The translations under genes were made by a program, and so were the position numbers. Below, piece after piece: positions 1 through 9,581 of a stretch of DNA of 64,000 nt. The notes below the pieces were generated by a model. That model was not told the origin of the DNA. It was given only the letters and a program-made list of their open reading frames with translations, and did no database searches. Numbering within the stretch: the first letter of the stretch is position 1; each line of letters begins with the position of its first letter. Source of the stretch: Mesostigma viride. Its lineage: Eukaryota > Streptophyta > Mesostigmatophyceae > Mesostigmatales > Mesostigmataceae. Location of the stretch: assembly GCA_009746045.1 (NCBI GenBank), contig RPFO01000034.1:2809526-2873525 (forward strand), given 5' to 3'.

Positions 1-940
1 TAATCACATAAGATTACGATTTTCTAAATAGAATCGATAAGAAAACATCTATTTCAACTAAATAGGATCAAGTATGCTCATCTAATGATGGGCAGGTCCC
101 ATAAAACCTGGACCCTCCCTCTACCCTCTACCCTCTACCCTCTACCCTGGACCCTGGACCCTGGACCCTCTACTAGCACTCCTATTACTGCACAGTTATG
201 TGAGCTCACCCGTTGCTCACCGGCTGATGGGCGCACCCCCAATACAATCACCAATTATCCTCGTACTATTGTGCTGCGTCTCATTCTGCCCCACTGATGC
301 CTTAGCCAAACTCATCTGCTATGCTTTGAATGCTCCTCCCCACGCCCAATGCATTGTGGTTGGAAGTTTTGTCGGCTGCAAGTGTTAAATGGGCTGGCAG
401 TTAAATTGTAACAGACCCACGCCGCCCGTTGCAATGTGGTGCGATATCTGCATTTGCACTGTGTGCAGTCCTTGGACGTTTGGAAGCATGGCATGGCTTA
501 CGTTATTATGGCCATGACCTATTGATGGTAGCTACATTGAGGGTGATTCCTCGTGTTGAGTGGAGGGCACTCATTTCCATTGAGGGTGATTACCCATACA
601 ACATGCGGGAGAGCCATAGCAGCAGTGGTGCTTAGAACTGGACACTCCTGGCCGCGAAGAACAAAAGCACTGATAACGCGATTTTATTCTTAGCTAAACC
701 GTCTAGGACTCGCTCTGAACGTTAGCCAGCCATAATGTTCACATACACGGCTCCACATTTCCACCTCTATTCATCTTCATCGTCCTGAACGACTCGACAA
801 ATGCGGATAATAAAACAGCAGGCTCGAGCTACCACGGTCCGGATACTCCCGATGTAAAGCTGGCCTGCGCTGGTTGTCTCATTGATACTTGTACAAATAA
901 AACATAATCTAGAATCGTAACTGCAATATAGCAAAGGTTT
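1..940. other. Non-coding stretch, no gene recognised
   Basis: I see no convincing exon here. It lies downstream (minus strand) of the last visible exon of the sensor gene and is probably intron or 3' sequence. It contains a heptamer repeat near its start and, at 215-238, a degenerate copy of the exon edge that ends at 1013. Confidence 0.5.
117..176. repeat. Heptamer tandem repeat, telomere-like in period
   Basis: Seven-base units CCCTCTA (about four) run into CCCTGGA (about four). The period matches the plant/algal telomere heptamer CCCTAAA but the sequence does not, so this is a minisatellite or a decayed interstitial telomere-like tract. The repeat is read directly; the telomere link is inference. 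Confidence 0.7.
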
Positions 941-1012
941 CTCACCGGTGGATGGGCAGGTCGCCTGTACACTTGTACTGGTTTATAACGATCGATGGCG
1001 ATGCATGCTCAC

Positions 1013-1275
1013 CGGTGGATGGGCAGGCTGCCATCCAGAAACACCTCCTCGCTGCGCGCGGCGTTGAAAACCTGGCTGAAGTCGCCGTGGTTCATCGAGA
1101 GGTGCAGCGCGGCCGCATTGATAATGGGCGACGCGAGCTCAAAGGGGGACACCATACGGATGCGCGTGCTGTTGTGCTCGAAACCCTCCGTAGACGACAG
1201 CACCAGGCCCTGCTCCGTGATGATGTACATCCACGAGCCCAGGCCTGTCATCTGGCGCACCATGAACGCGTTCAG
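1013..1275 (-). CDS. Sensor gene exon d (distal Cache lobe)
   Basis: Encodes LNAFMVRQMTGLGSWMYI..., ending ...FLDGSLPIH. The acceptor is a (CA)-rich tract ending CACACAG at 1277-1276; the donor is CCG|GTGAGC at 1013/1012. It starts in phase 0 and ends in phase 2. A second acceptor with a near copy of the exon start lies 114 bases upstream (1389), and copies of the exon end with GTGAG lie at 946 and 221. Confidence 0.6.
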
Positions 1276-1454
1276 CTGTGTGCGTGTGCGTTTGTGTGTG
1301 CGGCACAAGGAGATGACAGCAAGCACGTGTATCAAGGAGACAACCAGCGCAGGCCAGCATGGGTACGTGTGGACCAAAAACGCGCTCAGCTGTGAGGGGG
1401 GGAAGGAGAATGCCGGGGGGGGGGGGGGGGAGGAGGGGGGGACGCTAGAGAAGG

Positions 1455-1509
<55 letters not shown>

Positions 1510-2488
1510 AAGTAGACCCGGCGGGGGCCAGTCCCAACTATTCAGGACTCCACAACTATTGGAGAATCCTAGTAAAGTCCGGCTGTGCAGAATCTCAATT
1601 CCCGTGGCCCCGTGCCCGTGGCCCGGCGCGTCGCACGTGGCCCGGTACTGGTTAGTGGCCCGGTGGTTACTGGCTAGTGCGAGTTGTGGCCCGTTGAAAT
1701 TCCTTTCGTCCCTCCGTTGCTGAAATTTTTGCCCGTGCCTAGTTGCCTGTGGCCCGTGGCTACTGGCTAGTTCCCCGGGCTTAAGTAGTGGCCCGTCGCC
1801 CGTCAATACTTTCGTCCTTGCTGAAATTGTCCGCGGCTAGTGGCCCGTGGCTAGTGGCCCGCCGCCCCTCGCCGCTGAAATGTCTTCCATCCCTTTTTCC
1901 TAGTAGTAACGTGCTCCTTCACTGCGCTCCGGAGAGGAGGCCGCTGAAGCGGCCGCTCGCTTCGCTCGATTGGCGCGAAATGTATCTGGGATTCGTCCGT
2001 CGATATCCTGAGTTCGCCCGAATGGCTGATTTTTCCATCACGATTCACTACCTAATTAGGAGACAAATGGTCACCAAGTTCTCTTAATATAGGTGTAAGG
2101 GTAATCGTCATTCACTACAGCAGTATTATTACTACTATTATAAGAGCGGGAGAGGGGGGGGGGGCAGGGGCGTAGAGAAGTGTATGTGTGTGTGCGTGTG
2201 TCTTGACAGCGCTCAGCGGGGGCGGGGCGGGATGCTTAGAGGGGAAAAAAGAGGGGGGAAGAGAGAGGGAGGGGGGGGGGGGGGGGAGGAGAGGGAGCCG
2301 TGTATACGTGTCAGTGTGCGGTATCAGAGGTGGGAGGGAGCAGCGAGTGCAGTGGTGGGGCAAAAGATGGGTGTTGTTGGTGAGGGCACCGGGGCACCAA
2401 ACCAAACCATGGCCATCTTCGACAGGAAGACTTGATTTTTTTCCTTCACTAAATAAAACCTCTCATCTGCACTTGCTTTTCTCAGTGG

Positions 2489-2568
<80 letters not shown>

Positions 2569-5500
2569 GCTTTAACCCCAGGGCACCGCACCAAACCGTG
2601 GCCATCTTCGACAGGAAGCCGTGATCTTTTTTCTTGCACGTAATTTGACATCTAATCTGCACATGCTTTCTCAGTGGCGCGCCTGCCTTCCTTCCACCCC
2701 ACTTGCTGGGCGTTCCCCACCCCATGTCTCTCCTCCCCGTTCTCTCACAAGGTCACCTGGAGGTCTCCCCCCCCTGCCCCTTTCCCTGGTCCTCTCCCTT
2801 CCTGCCCCCTTCCCTTGCCCTCTCCCTCACTTGCCCCTCACTTGCCCTCTCCTCCTTCCCCCTCCCCCCGTTGGCATTTCCCCTTTGCTCCTCCCATAGT
2901 CCCCTTGCCCTCTTTGCCCTGCCCCTCGCGTGCAGCATATCTGGCTCTTCTCTGCAGCGAATGGGCCACCCACCTACAGCACATAGTCGGCAGCCACTTA
3001 CCTGCAGCAGCACGTAGTCGGCAGCCACCCACCAGCAGCAGAACGTCGGCCACTCACCTGTAGCACGTCAGTGAGGGAGCTGACGATTGCCTTCTCTCCG
3101 TCAGGTCGGTTCACGTAGAGGTTGGCCGAGAGGACCGGACGCTGGTCCGAGAAGGAGGGGTTGAAGTTCCAGCTGGGTGGTTGCGGGAAGGGGAGAAGGG
3201 GTGAGGTTGACGAAGAAGGTCCGTGGGGAGGGTAGAAAGGAAGGTCCGCGGGGGGGGAGAAGATCAAAGGTCCATAGGGGGGGGTAAAGAGAGAAGATCC
3301 GTGGGGGGGGGGAATGACAAGCACAGGGCCATGGCGCACGTGGGGTGTGGGGGCACAGGGAGCGAGAGGGCAGAAGGTGGGAAGGGGGCCGTGCCAGGTG
3401 GGTGAGCAATGGCCCATGCATGGCACACAAGTGGCTTCCCATGAAGGAAAAGAAGAGAAGCTCAAGCCACATGCAAATGTTTCTTGCCATATATACATAT
3501 GCACCACCCCGACATGAGGGGGGGGGAAATGATATGTACATGGAAGGAAACAGAAAATAGATGAAGGAAACGCACACACATGCATGGAAGACACAGACTG
3601 CACCAATATCACAAGCTGCACATATACCACTCATATAGTACATACATGGTCATGGAAGAGAGGCAATGGCGCCACCACGGATAGGGCCCACCCACCCACC
3701 CCAAAGAAGAAGGGAAAGAAAAACGAATTATTTGAAAAAGAAACAAATGATAACAAAGATAGAACTGCGTACATGATCTGGCCGGCCTCCCCCGCCACCG
3801 TGCGCTTGTACCACGAGGCCACGCGCCGGTCCTGCTGGTTGCTGTCATTGGGCACCACCGGGTTGATGGCGGCACCATCAGTAGGGTCCACGTTCGCAAT
3901 CATGCGCATGACCGGGTTGGACGCATTGAGCGGCCGCTGGTCGACTTGGATGAACGTGACGATGGAGGCGAAGTTGCTGCAGCCCCGGCAGTACGAGATC
4001 GAGGTGCCTGAGTCCATCTGTTTGGGGGGGAGAGAACAGGGGGGAGGGGGGCAGATGCAGCACAGAGGGATGACAACATAGAGGCAAGGGCAACCACGTC
4101 AACCACGTGAGAGGAGCGCACACGATAAGGAGGAAGAGAGAGAGGTTCCCGAGCCCGTCTGCTTAGGGAAAAGGGGGAAGGGATGGACACAAAATGGGTG
4201 GGTGGGGGGAGAGGGGAAGGGATGGGGTGGTGCTGGTGGTGGTGGTGGTGGTGGTGGTGGTGGTGGTGGTGGTGGTGGTGGTGGTGGAGGTGGAGGTGGA
4301 GGTGGAGGTGGAGGTGGAGGTGGTGGAGGTGGTGGTGGTGGTGGTGGTGGTGGTGGTGGTGGTGGTGGTGGTGGTGGTGGTGGTGGTGGTGGTGGTGGTG
4401 GTGGTGGTGGTGGTGGTGGTGGTGGTGGTGGTGGTGGAGGTGGAGGTGGAGGTGGAGGCGGAGGTGGAGGTGGAGGTGGTGGAGGTGGTGGTGGTGGTGG
4501 TGGTGGTGGTGGTGGTGGTGGTGGTGGTGGTGGTGGTGGTGGTGGTGGTGGTGGTGGTGGTGGTGGTGGTGGTGGTGGTGGTGGTGGTGATGGTGATGGT
4601 GATGGTGGAGTTGGTGATGATGGTCCCAGTCATTCACAGGACCGAGCTCGGACAGCTGATTTTGCATGACCGAGTTTGGTCAACATCGGACTGCTGATGT
4701 CGCTGACAGGGGAAGATATCCCCCCCCACGAGTACTAGCTAGGGGACCTCCCAAAAGGCACGGCACCAGAGAGGGCATGACCCGATCGCCAGATGGCGCC
4801 CATATCAACGGAATGGAACAAACCAGACGGCCACGATCCATATACTGCCCGTGGCACCTGGACAACACCGATCTGTAATGCCAGAGGCACCAGGACAAGA
4901 GCATATCCCTGCGTGAGCCACCTCCCGCCGCGCACTAAGGCGCCGCGCCCGGCGCTGCGCCCATCTTAATGAACATCCACGCATCACCTAATGACAAGCT
5001 GTCTGTGCAGCTATCTGAGGACCCTGGGGCCCCCTGTCCAGCTTTCCAGCTATCTACTCCGGGAACTCATCCTCACATGCCTTCTCAGCCCCCTCCCCCC
5101 AAACCCTGCTACCTTCGACCTGAGTTTCCCCATTCCCCAAGGGCAGGAAGGAAATATGCGAATTCTGCTTTGACACCACCCACCGGGATGCCAAATAGAA
5201 ACATGTCCGGCTATTGCCCCCCCCCCCTCCCAACCCTAAATTCAAGCACCTTCCCATGCCCATTCCCTTCCACTCTCGAGCCCCCTCCCCATCCCAGCAC
5301 CCACCGACATGCCAATGAGGGCCACGTCGTTTTTGCTAGTGTGACCCCCACCCACCCATGCTACTTCCACCCACCGTGACAACCATGCGGGCCATGCCGT
5401 GTTTGTCCACAAACAACCTCCCCTATAACAGTGCCACCCACCGATAAGATACCGACGAGACAAGTGTCTTGATTGTACGTAAACGAGCGCCCACCCGCTG

Positions 5501-5814
5501 CGGCCACCCACCGTAACACCGATGAGAAATGTGTCTGGCTTGTTCCGGAACACCTGCCACAGGACGGGCCGCAACTTGGCATCGATCGTCGACCAGCTCG
5601 TGTCAGGTAGCAGATGCGTGCTGGCCGCCATCCCCGCCAGCATCTTCACGTGTTCCTCGCGGTCCGCCATGAGCTCGAACAGGTTGGACTCCACCGTATA
5701 AAAGATGCGCTCGCGGATCACGCCCGCGAGGCTGTCGACGCTGCGCGAGTAACTTTTCGCCGTTAGAAGCCAGGTGATGATGGTCGCGCCGCCGATCACC
5801 ATCGTCAGGATCGC
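1013..5814 (-). CDS. dCache-type sensor-domain membrane protein, partial (four exons visible)
   Basis: Minus-strand gene joined from exons 5814-5512, 4017-3773, 3172-3058 and 1275-1013. Every junction has GT/AG ends and matching phase (0/0, 2/2, 0/0), giving about 309 codons. It opens with a hydrophobic helix (AILTMVIGGATIITWLLTA). A long helix around SVDSLAGVIRERIF and a periplasmic-type sensor fold follow, with the typical W-N-F-N-P-S-F-S-D...VLSANLYVNR strand and, after LQ, LNAFMVRQ...GSWMYIITEQGLVLSS. This helix-PAS-PAS order is that of double Cache domains, extracellular ligand sensors of receptor kinases and nucleotide cyclases. The second membrane helix and output domain must lie left of the window. 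Family assignment rests on pattern recognition; a cyclase or histidine-kinase output is only inference. Several exon edges are echoed in the introns. Confidence 0.6.
1276..1389 (-). other. Possible alternative 5' extension of exon d
   Basis: A CACAG acceptor at 1391-1390 is followed by CTGAGCGCGTTTTTGGT, resembling the true start CTGAACGCGTTCATGGT. The 114 bases to the true start are open and a multiple of three, so use of this acceptor would insert 38 in-frame residues, including a hydrophobic run (PALVVSLIHVLAVISL). Whether it is used cannot be seen from DNA. Confidence 0.3.
1456..1507. repeat. (ATT)n microsatellite
   Basis: About 17 uninterrupted ATT/TTA units inside an intron of the sensor gene. 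Confidence 0.95.
2489..2569. repeat. (TGCC)n microsatellite
   Basis: About 20 perfect TGCC/CCTG units in an intron of the sensor gene. The same motif forms another array at 24.3 kb. Confidence 0.95.
2974..3058 (-). repeat. Reiterated exon-end/donor repeat after exon c
   Basis: After the exon end GACGTGCTACAG|GTGAGTGG, three more copies follow at 25-31-base spacing, with predicted cuts after 3033, 3002 and 2974: ...CTGCTG|GTGGGTGG, ...CTGCTGCAG|GTAAGTGG and ...GTGCTGTAG|GTGGGTGG. Each keeps the word GCCGAC and a strong donor consensus. Confidence 0.8.
3058..3172 (-). CDS. Sensor gene exon c
   Basis: Encodes WNFNPSFSDQRPVLSANLYV...SSLTDVLQ. Acceptor CCACCCAG at 3174-3173, donor CAG|GTGAGTGG at 3058/3057. 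It enters in phase 2 and leaves in phase 0, fitting both neighbouring exons. This is the 'W.P.Y.D...lSa..pvy' part of a Cache fold. Confidence 0.65.
3773..4017 (-). CDS. Sensor gene exon b
   Basis: Encodes MDSGTSISYCRGC... to ...TVAGEAGQI. Acceptor CCAAACAG at 4019-4018; donor ATCAT|GTACGC at 3773/3772; phase 0 in, phase 2 out. The ATG at the exon start is an ordinary internal Met, because the preceding exon joins in frame. Confidence 0.65.
4018..5183. other. Intron of the sensor gene with a GGT array
   Basis: Holds a degenerate copy of the exon-b start (TAAGCAG|ACGGGCTCGGGAACC, would-be start 4158), the long GGT array at 4228-4590, and non-coding sequence at 4600-5180 in which I recognise no exon. 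Confidence 0.6.
4228..4590. repeat. (GGT)n array with GGTGGA interruptions
   Basis: About 360 bases of GGT units, with two blocks of GGTGGA at about 4287-4330 and 4437-4485. The block arrangement repeats, indicating expansion by segment duplication. It is intronic. Open frames over it (poly-Gly, -Val, -Trp, -His, -Thr) are artefacts of the repeat. Confidence 0.95.
5184..5511 (-). repeat. Reiterated exon-end/donor repeat after exon a
   Basis: Following the exon end at 5512 (GTTACG|GTGGGTGG), four degenerate copies with the same donor word occur, with predicted cuts after 5441, 5375, 5305 and 5184 (spacing 71, 66, 70, 121). In the exon-a frame or close to it they read like variants of 'DTFLIGVT': QDTCLVGILS, ARMVVT, NDVALIGMS, DMFLFGIP. 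Confidence 0.75.
5512..5814 (-). CDS. Sensor gene exon a (first visible membrane helix)
   Basis: 101 codons: hydrophobic AILTMVIGGATIITWLLTA, then a charged helix and ...LRPVLWQVFRNKPDTFLIGV. Acceptor GCTGGCAG at 5816-5815; donor ACG|GTGGGT at 5512/5511; phase 0 at both ends. The start codon is not visible, so at least one exon lies further right. Confidence 0.65.
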
Positions 5815-7260
5815 CTGCCAGCGGTGGTGGTGGTGGTGAGGGGGGGATCAAGGAAGGGAAAAGGAGGGATGAGAGGGGAAAGGGGATCAATGAATGGCAA
5901 AGAAGGGAGGGGTGGCGACGATTATTGTCAAAATAGACTTGGGGGGGCGGAAGGGGGAGTAGGGGGAAGAGAAGGAAACAATGGCGGGGGGCGGAAAAGG
6001 GATGGGGGGGGGGGGGCGCAGGGGGAGATAAGAGAGAGAGATGAGAGGGAGGAAGAGGAATGTGGGGGATGCAAAAGCGGGGGAGGAGTAAAGACGAAGG
6101 GCAGGGAGAGGGGACGTCCGTGGGAGGAAAGATGGTGGGTGAAGTGGGGGGGGGGGAGAATAGAATCTGTGGGGGGAGCAGGGGGGGTAAGTCAGGACAG
6201 TCCTGTGATGGGAGATAGGGAATGAGAATTGTTCTTATTCTTCTCTGATCTTGGGTTTGGGGGTGGCTGAGTGTGGCAAGGGCTTGGTCGTAGGGTGGGA
6301 AACTTTAACACTAACATGGGCAATCCACCTTTTCAGGCTCAAATGTGAAACCTAGGGTCGGAAATTGGCTTTCAAACATGCCAGGGGCGTGCCAACGAGT
6401 AGCAGGCGAGCTCAGCATAAAGATGAACGTGGGGGGGAGGTTTAGGTGGGAGGGGGAAGCCGCGCCAGAGTGGGGGTGTCCAGTTACATAGAGCCTGGGA
6501 AAGTGGGGGGGAGTGGCAATGGAGTGAGCAGGTGGGTGGGGTTGGGGTTAGGTGTGCGTGGGGCGGGGGGGGGGCGGGGGAGGGGGGCGGGGGGGCCTGG
6601 CAGGTGCCAATCTATATGCGTCTCCGTACATAGATTGCAAGCCATGGTTTGTCCCCTGGGGATGAGATCAGGGGGCAATTTCGGCTCCTGATGCGAGGGC
6701 TGTCCTGCCACATTACGAAAATCGAGAACTGGGGACTTTCTTAGAGTCCCGACGCCCCCATGCAAACTGTCCTCATGACCCAAGTGGTTAAAGATGGCAT
6801 GACAGTATATCATCGGGATATCTGTAACAGAGATGCGTTTTGGGAAGTCTGCACGGTGACAACTCAGCTAGCTTATTGCGCAGAACGAGGACCGATTCCC
6901 AACGGTAAGTCATATATAGGCTAGGACGCATCCGGGGAGCGAGAGAGTTCTTCTCATGCACGTACTCCTGCATGCATAGAGGGATGGGAGGGTGCCCGCG
7001 ATTAGCCGGGCTAACGATGGAGGTATACGAGCAGGGCGGATGTGATCGAGAAATGTACCCTTGGATCGGTGCAGACTTACAATCAAGAAAAACCGCAGAA
7101 TTAAAACAGGCGAATTCGACCGGAAGGCTGCCGCAGTCCATTTGATACGGAACCCGCCTTTCTTTGCCATGAGCACTGGCACAATAACAAATGGCATTCT
7201 TCAACATGAATTACATAACTACGTAAATAACATCCACTGCATGCGCCCCAAATTCAACCA
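5815..7260. other. Upstream or intronic region of the sensor gene, no exon recognised
   Basis: G-rich purine tracts at 5820-6190 (GGTGGT, GGGGGA and GAGAGA runs) and 6430-6600, then ordinary sequence. The missing 5' exon of the sensor gene may be here, but I could not identify it. Confidence 0.4.
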
Positions 7261-8060
7261 GCGTTAGACATGAATGCCCAGCGCCCTGTTTCGGAATTAC
7301 GCATATGCCCGCCACGTTTCAATTCATGGATTCCAGCAGCATTGACAGACAGAGCTGTCCGATGGCCAAAGGCCGTCCGATGTTTGTCCGCGTTTTCTGT
7401 TTTGTTGTAACGGCCGCATCTCCGGATATTTTCGTTGTCAGCTCCGGATATCTTCGGGCAAGTGGGTTGTTGTTGTTGTTGTTGTCGCCCACACCGCACA
7501 TGGGCAGCAGAGATTTGGAAACGGCCGAGGGCCAGGGCACCCAAGTTTGATACCAATAAAACCAAATCCGTGTCCACAGTAACAGCTAATCCAGGCGAAC
7601 TTGGATAGCCCCCTCCGCACACGTTTGTTGTTGTTTGATGTTGTTGTTGTGTCCCACACCGCACATGAGCAGCAGAGAAGCCACACGATTAGGTCCGGAG
7701 ATTGGGGTCCGGCCGACCCAGGGCTGCGATCTCAATCTCAATCTCAATCTCAATCTCAAACCTACACTCAAATCCAGGGGCTGACGATCTTAACGCTGAG
7801 AGCTGTTTAGCTGTAGGATCTGATGCGGTATTATTTTGCATGCTGTAATAATGTTGTTGTTGTAATGTTGTTGACTTGTTGTTGTTGTTATTGTTGTTGC
7901 CCACGCCGCAGTGCCGCACATGGGCAGCAGAGATTTGGAAACGGCCGAGCTCCAGGACTCTGAACAGCCGTGCGTTGTGTACACCGCCAGCCCCACGTTT
8001 AAGATTCTCAGGTTTAACACTCCGTCTGTGAACTCATTACGGGCGTGGCCCGTAATTTTT
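7261..8060. mobile_element. Composite repeat with (TTG)n cassettes and a palindromic end
   Basis: Three copies of a cassette, (TTG)n followed by CCCACRCCGCACATG(G/A)GCAGCAGAG, lie at about 7469-7520, 7626-7676 and 7850-7950. Copies one and three also share 'GATTTGGAAACGGCCGAG'. A CTCAAT hexamer run sits at 7730-7757. The block ends with AACACTCCGTCTGT and a hairpin at 8036-8056. Related sequence occurs inverted at 14.7 kb. No transposase is seen, so it is a non-autonomous element of unknown class. Confidence 0.5.
8036..8056. repeat. Perfect 9-bp-arm palindrome
   Basis: Arms ATTACGGGC and GCCCGTAAT around a 3-base centre GTG. Sister palindromes lie at 8406-8426 and 14738-14758. Confidence 0.9.
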
Positions 8061-8405
8061 CGTAGAATGCAGAATCGCGCCAAATGCGGGTGCCGGAGCG
8101 TCGCGCCGAATCTGGAAAAACGGTTCGATGGACTCCGAGATCCAATGTTGGGCTATTTGAATATATACTTTTTAAAAAAATTGGATAACAAATATTGGTG
8201 AATTGCACATTGCCATATGAGGGGGTTTGGCTACAAATCTTAACAAAAAAGTGGTGATGAGATGGTGCAGCTCAATTGGGGTATGATAATAAAGTTGAGT
8301 ACACCAAAAACCTACAAAACCTAAAAGTACACTACAAAATGAACGTTTGGTGAGAAATTCAGCATCAATCATGGACAAGCTTCCAAAAACCTAGGGACGC
8401 AAACC

Positions 8406-8426
8406 ATTACGGGTCACACCCGTAAT
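8406..8426. repeat. Palindrome, sister of 8036-8056
   Basis: Arms ATTACGGGT and ACCCGTAAT around CAC. It is followed shortly by ACTAGAATGC, whereas the first copy is followed by CGTAGAATGC. The hairpin-then-(C/G)TAG order recalls Helitron 3' ends. Confidence 0.85.
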
Positions 8427-8439
8427 GAGAACTAGAATG

Positions 8440-9220
8440 CTCCATTCTAGCCTTTGGGTGTGCCATGCATGTGGCATGGCCATATGTGGTGCCATGGCAC
8501 ATCCTCTCTATTAGGGGATGATATGGTGATGAAATGGGCACATAGTACATGCTTTTGCACGTGAAATTTGATTACTAAAGCTATCAAATATAGGACACAA
8601 TAAGGGTTCAGCCCATAGGGTGCACCATGATATAGGTCAAATGCGCCGTGCATGTGGCATGGCCATCTGTGGTGCCATGGCAATTCCTCTCTCTATTAAC
8701 TAATTATATATGGTGATGAAATGGGCACATAGTACATGCTTTTACACAACAAATTTGATTACTAAAGCTATCAAATATAGGGCACAATAAAGGTTCAGGC
8801 CATAGGGTGCTCCATGATGGTCAAATGCGCCGTGCATGTGGCATGGCCATCTGTGGTGACATGGCAATTCCTCTCTATATTAACTAATTATATGGTGATG
8901 AAATGTGCACATAGTACATGCTTTTACACAACAAATTTGATTACTAAAGCTATCAAATATAGGGCACAATAAAGGTTCAGGCCATAGGGTGCTCCATGAT
9001 GGTCAAATGCGCCGTGCATGTGGCATGGCCATCTGTGGTGCCATGGCAATTCCTCTCTCTATTAACTAATTATATGGTGATGAAATGTGCACATAGTACA
9101 TGCTTTTACACAACAAATTTGATTACTGAAATTACAAAATAAAACTAGAGCTATCAAACATAGGGCACAATAAGGTTTCAGCCCATGGCCCTTATGCATC
9201 ATGCCACATAAACAAATGCA
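8440..9220. repeat. 183-bp tandem satellite, about four copies
   Basis: The word CATGTGGCATGGCCAT recurs at 8468, 8651, 8835 and 9017 (spacing 183, 184, 182). Between the words lie conserved blocks 'GGTGATGAAATG' and 'CACATAGTACATGCTTTT'. The last copy decays after about 9190. No coding potential is seen. Confidence 0.9.
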
Positions 9221-9581
9221 AAAGATAACCCACTGTGGTGCAGCAAAATTAGTATTAATTAATGCATAAGACAACAACACCATAAGACAGCAACACATGT
9301 CAATCCACGTGTGCAAATCCACATTTGATGGTAAAATGTTTTCTAAAAAAGGCATTGGCGTATCCTCATCTTATGTGCCGGTCATGGAAAGGCATATACA
9401 CGACGCAACACTATAATTAAAGGAGACAACCAGCCACAAAAACTCAAGGCCACATGCATGGCACATGCATGCATGGCACAATACATGTATGGCCACATTG
9501 GTCACCCGCAAGTGATATGAATAACACAAGCACCATGTTGGGCCCATTCACTCTACCGAGCCTCCATTCCTGGAATGGTTA
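9221..9581. other. Non-coding flank between satellite and transposase
   Basis: AT-rich sequence with a CATGCATGG-rich stretch at about 9450-9490. It may contain the 3' end and terminal repeat of the piggyBac element; I could not identify a TTAA-flanked inverted repeat with confidence. Confidence 0.4.

Larger units (their letters stand above)
1390..3057. other. Intron of the sensor gene with low-complexity tracts
   Basis: No coding exon is recognised. It holds a G-rich run (about 1418-1440), (ATT)n at 1456-1507, a degenerate run of 'GTGGCCCG/GCTAGTGGCCC' words (about 1600-1870), G-runs near 2150-2290 and (TGCC)n at 2489-2569. The sequences flanking the TGCC run (about 2386-2460 and 2580-2640) share 'GGGCACC...CATCTTCGACAGGAAG', a local duplication. 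Confidence 0.6.

Noticed and set aside
4163-4669. Long poly-His, poly-Thr, poly-Val, poly-Trp and poly-Gly open frames
   Set aside because: They are translations of the GGT array in an intron, in all frames of both strands; no start context or flanking coding sequence.
8440-9220. CRISPR array
   Set aside because: Regular spacing, but the whole 183-bp unit is conserved; there are no unique spacers and the DNA is eukaryotic.
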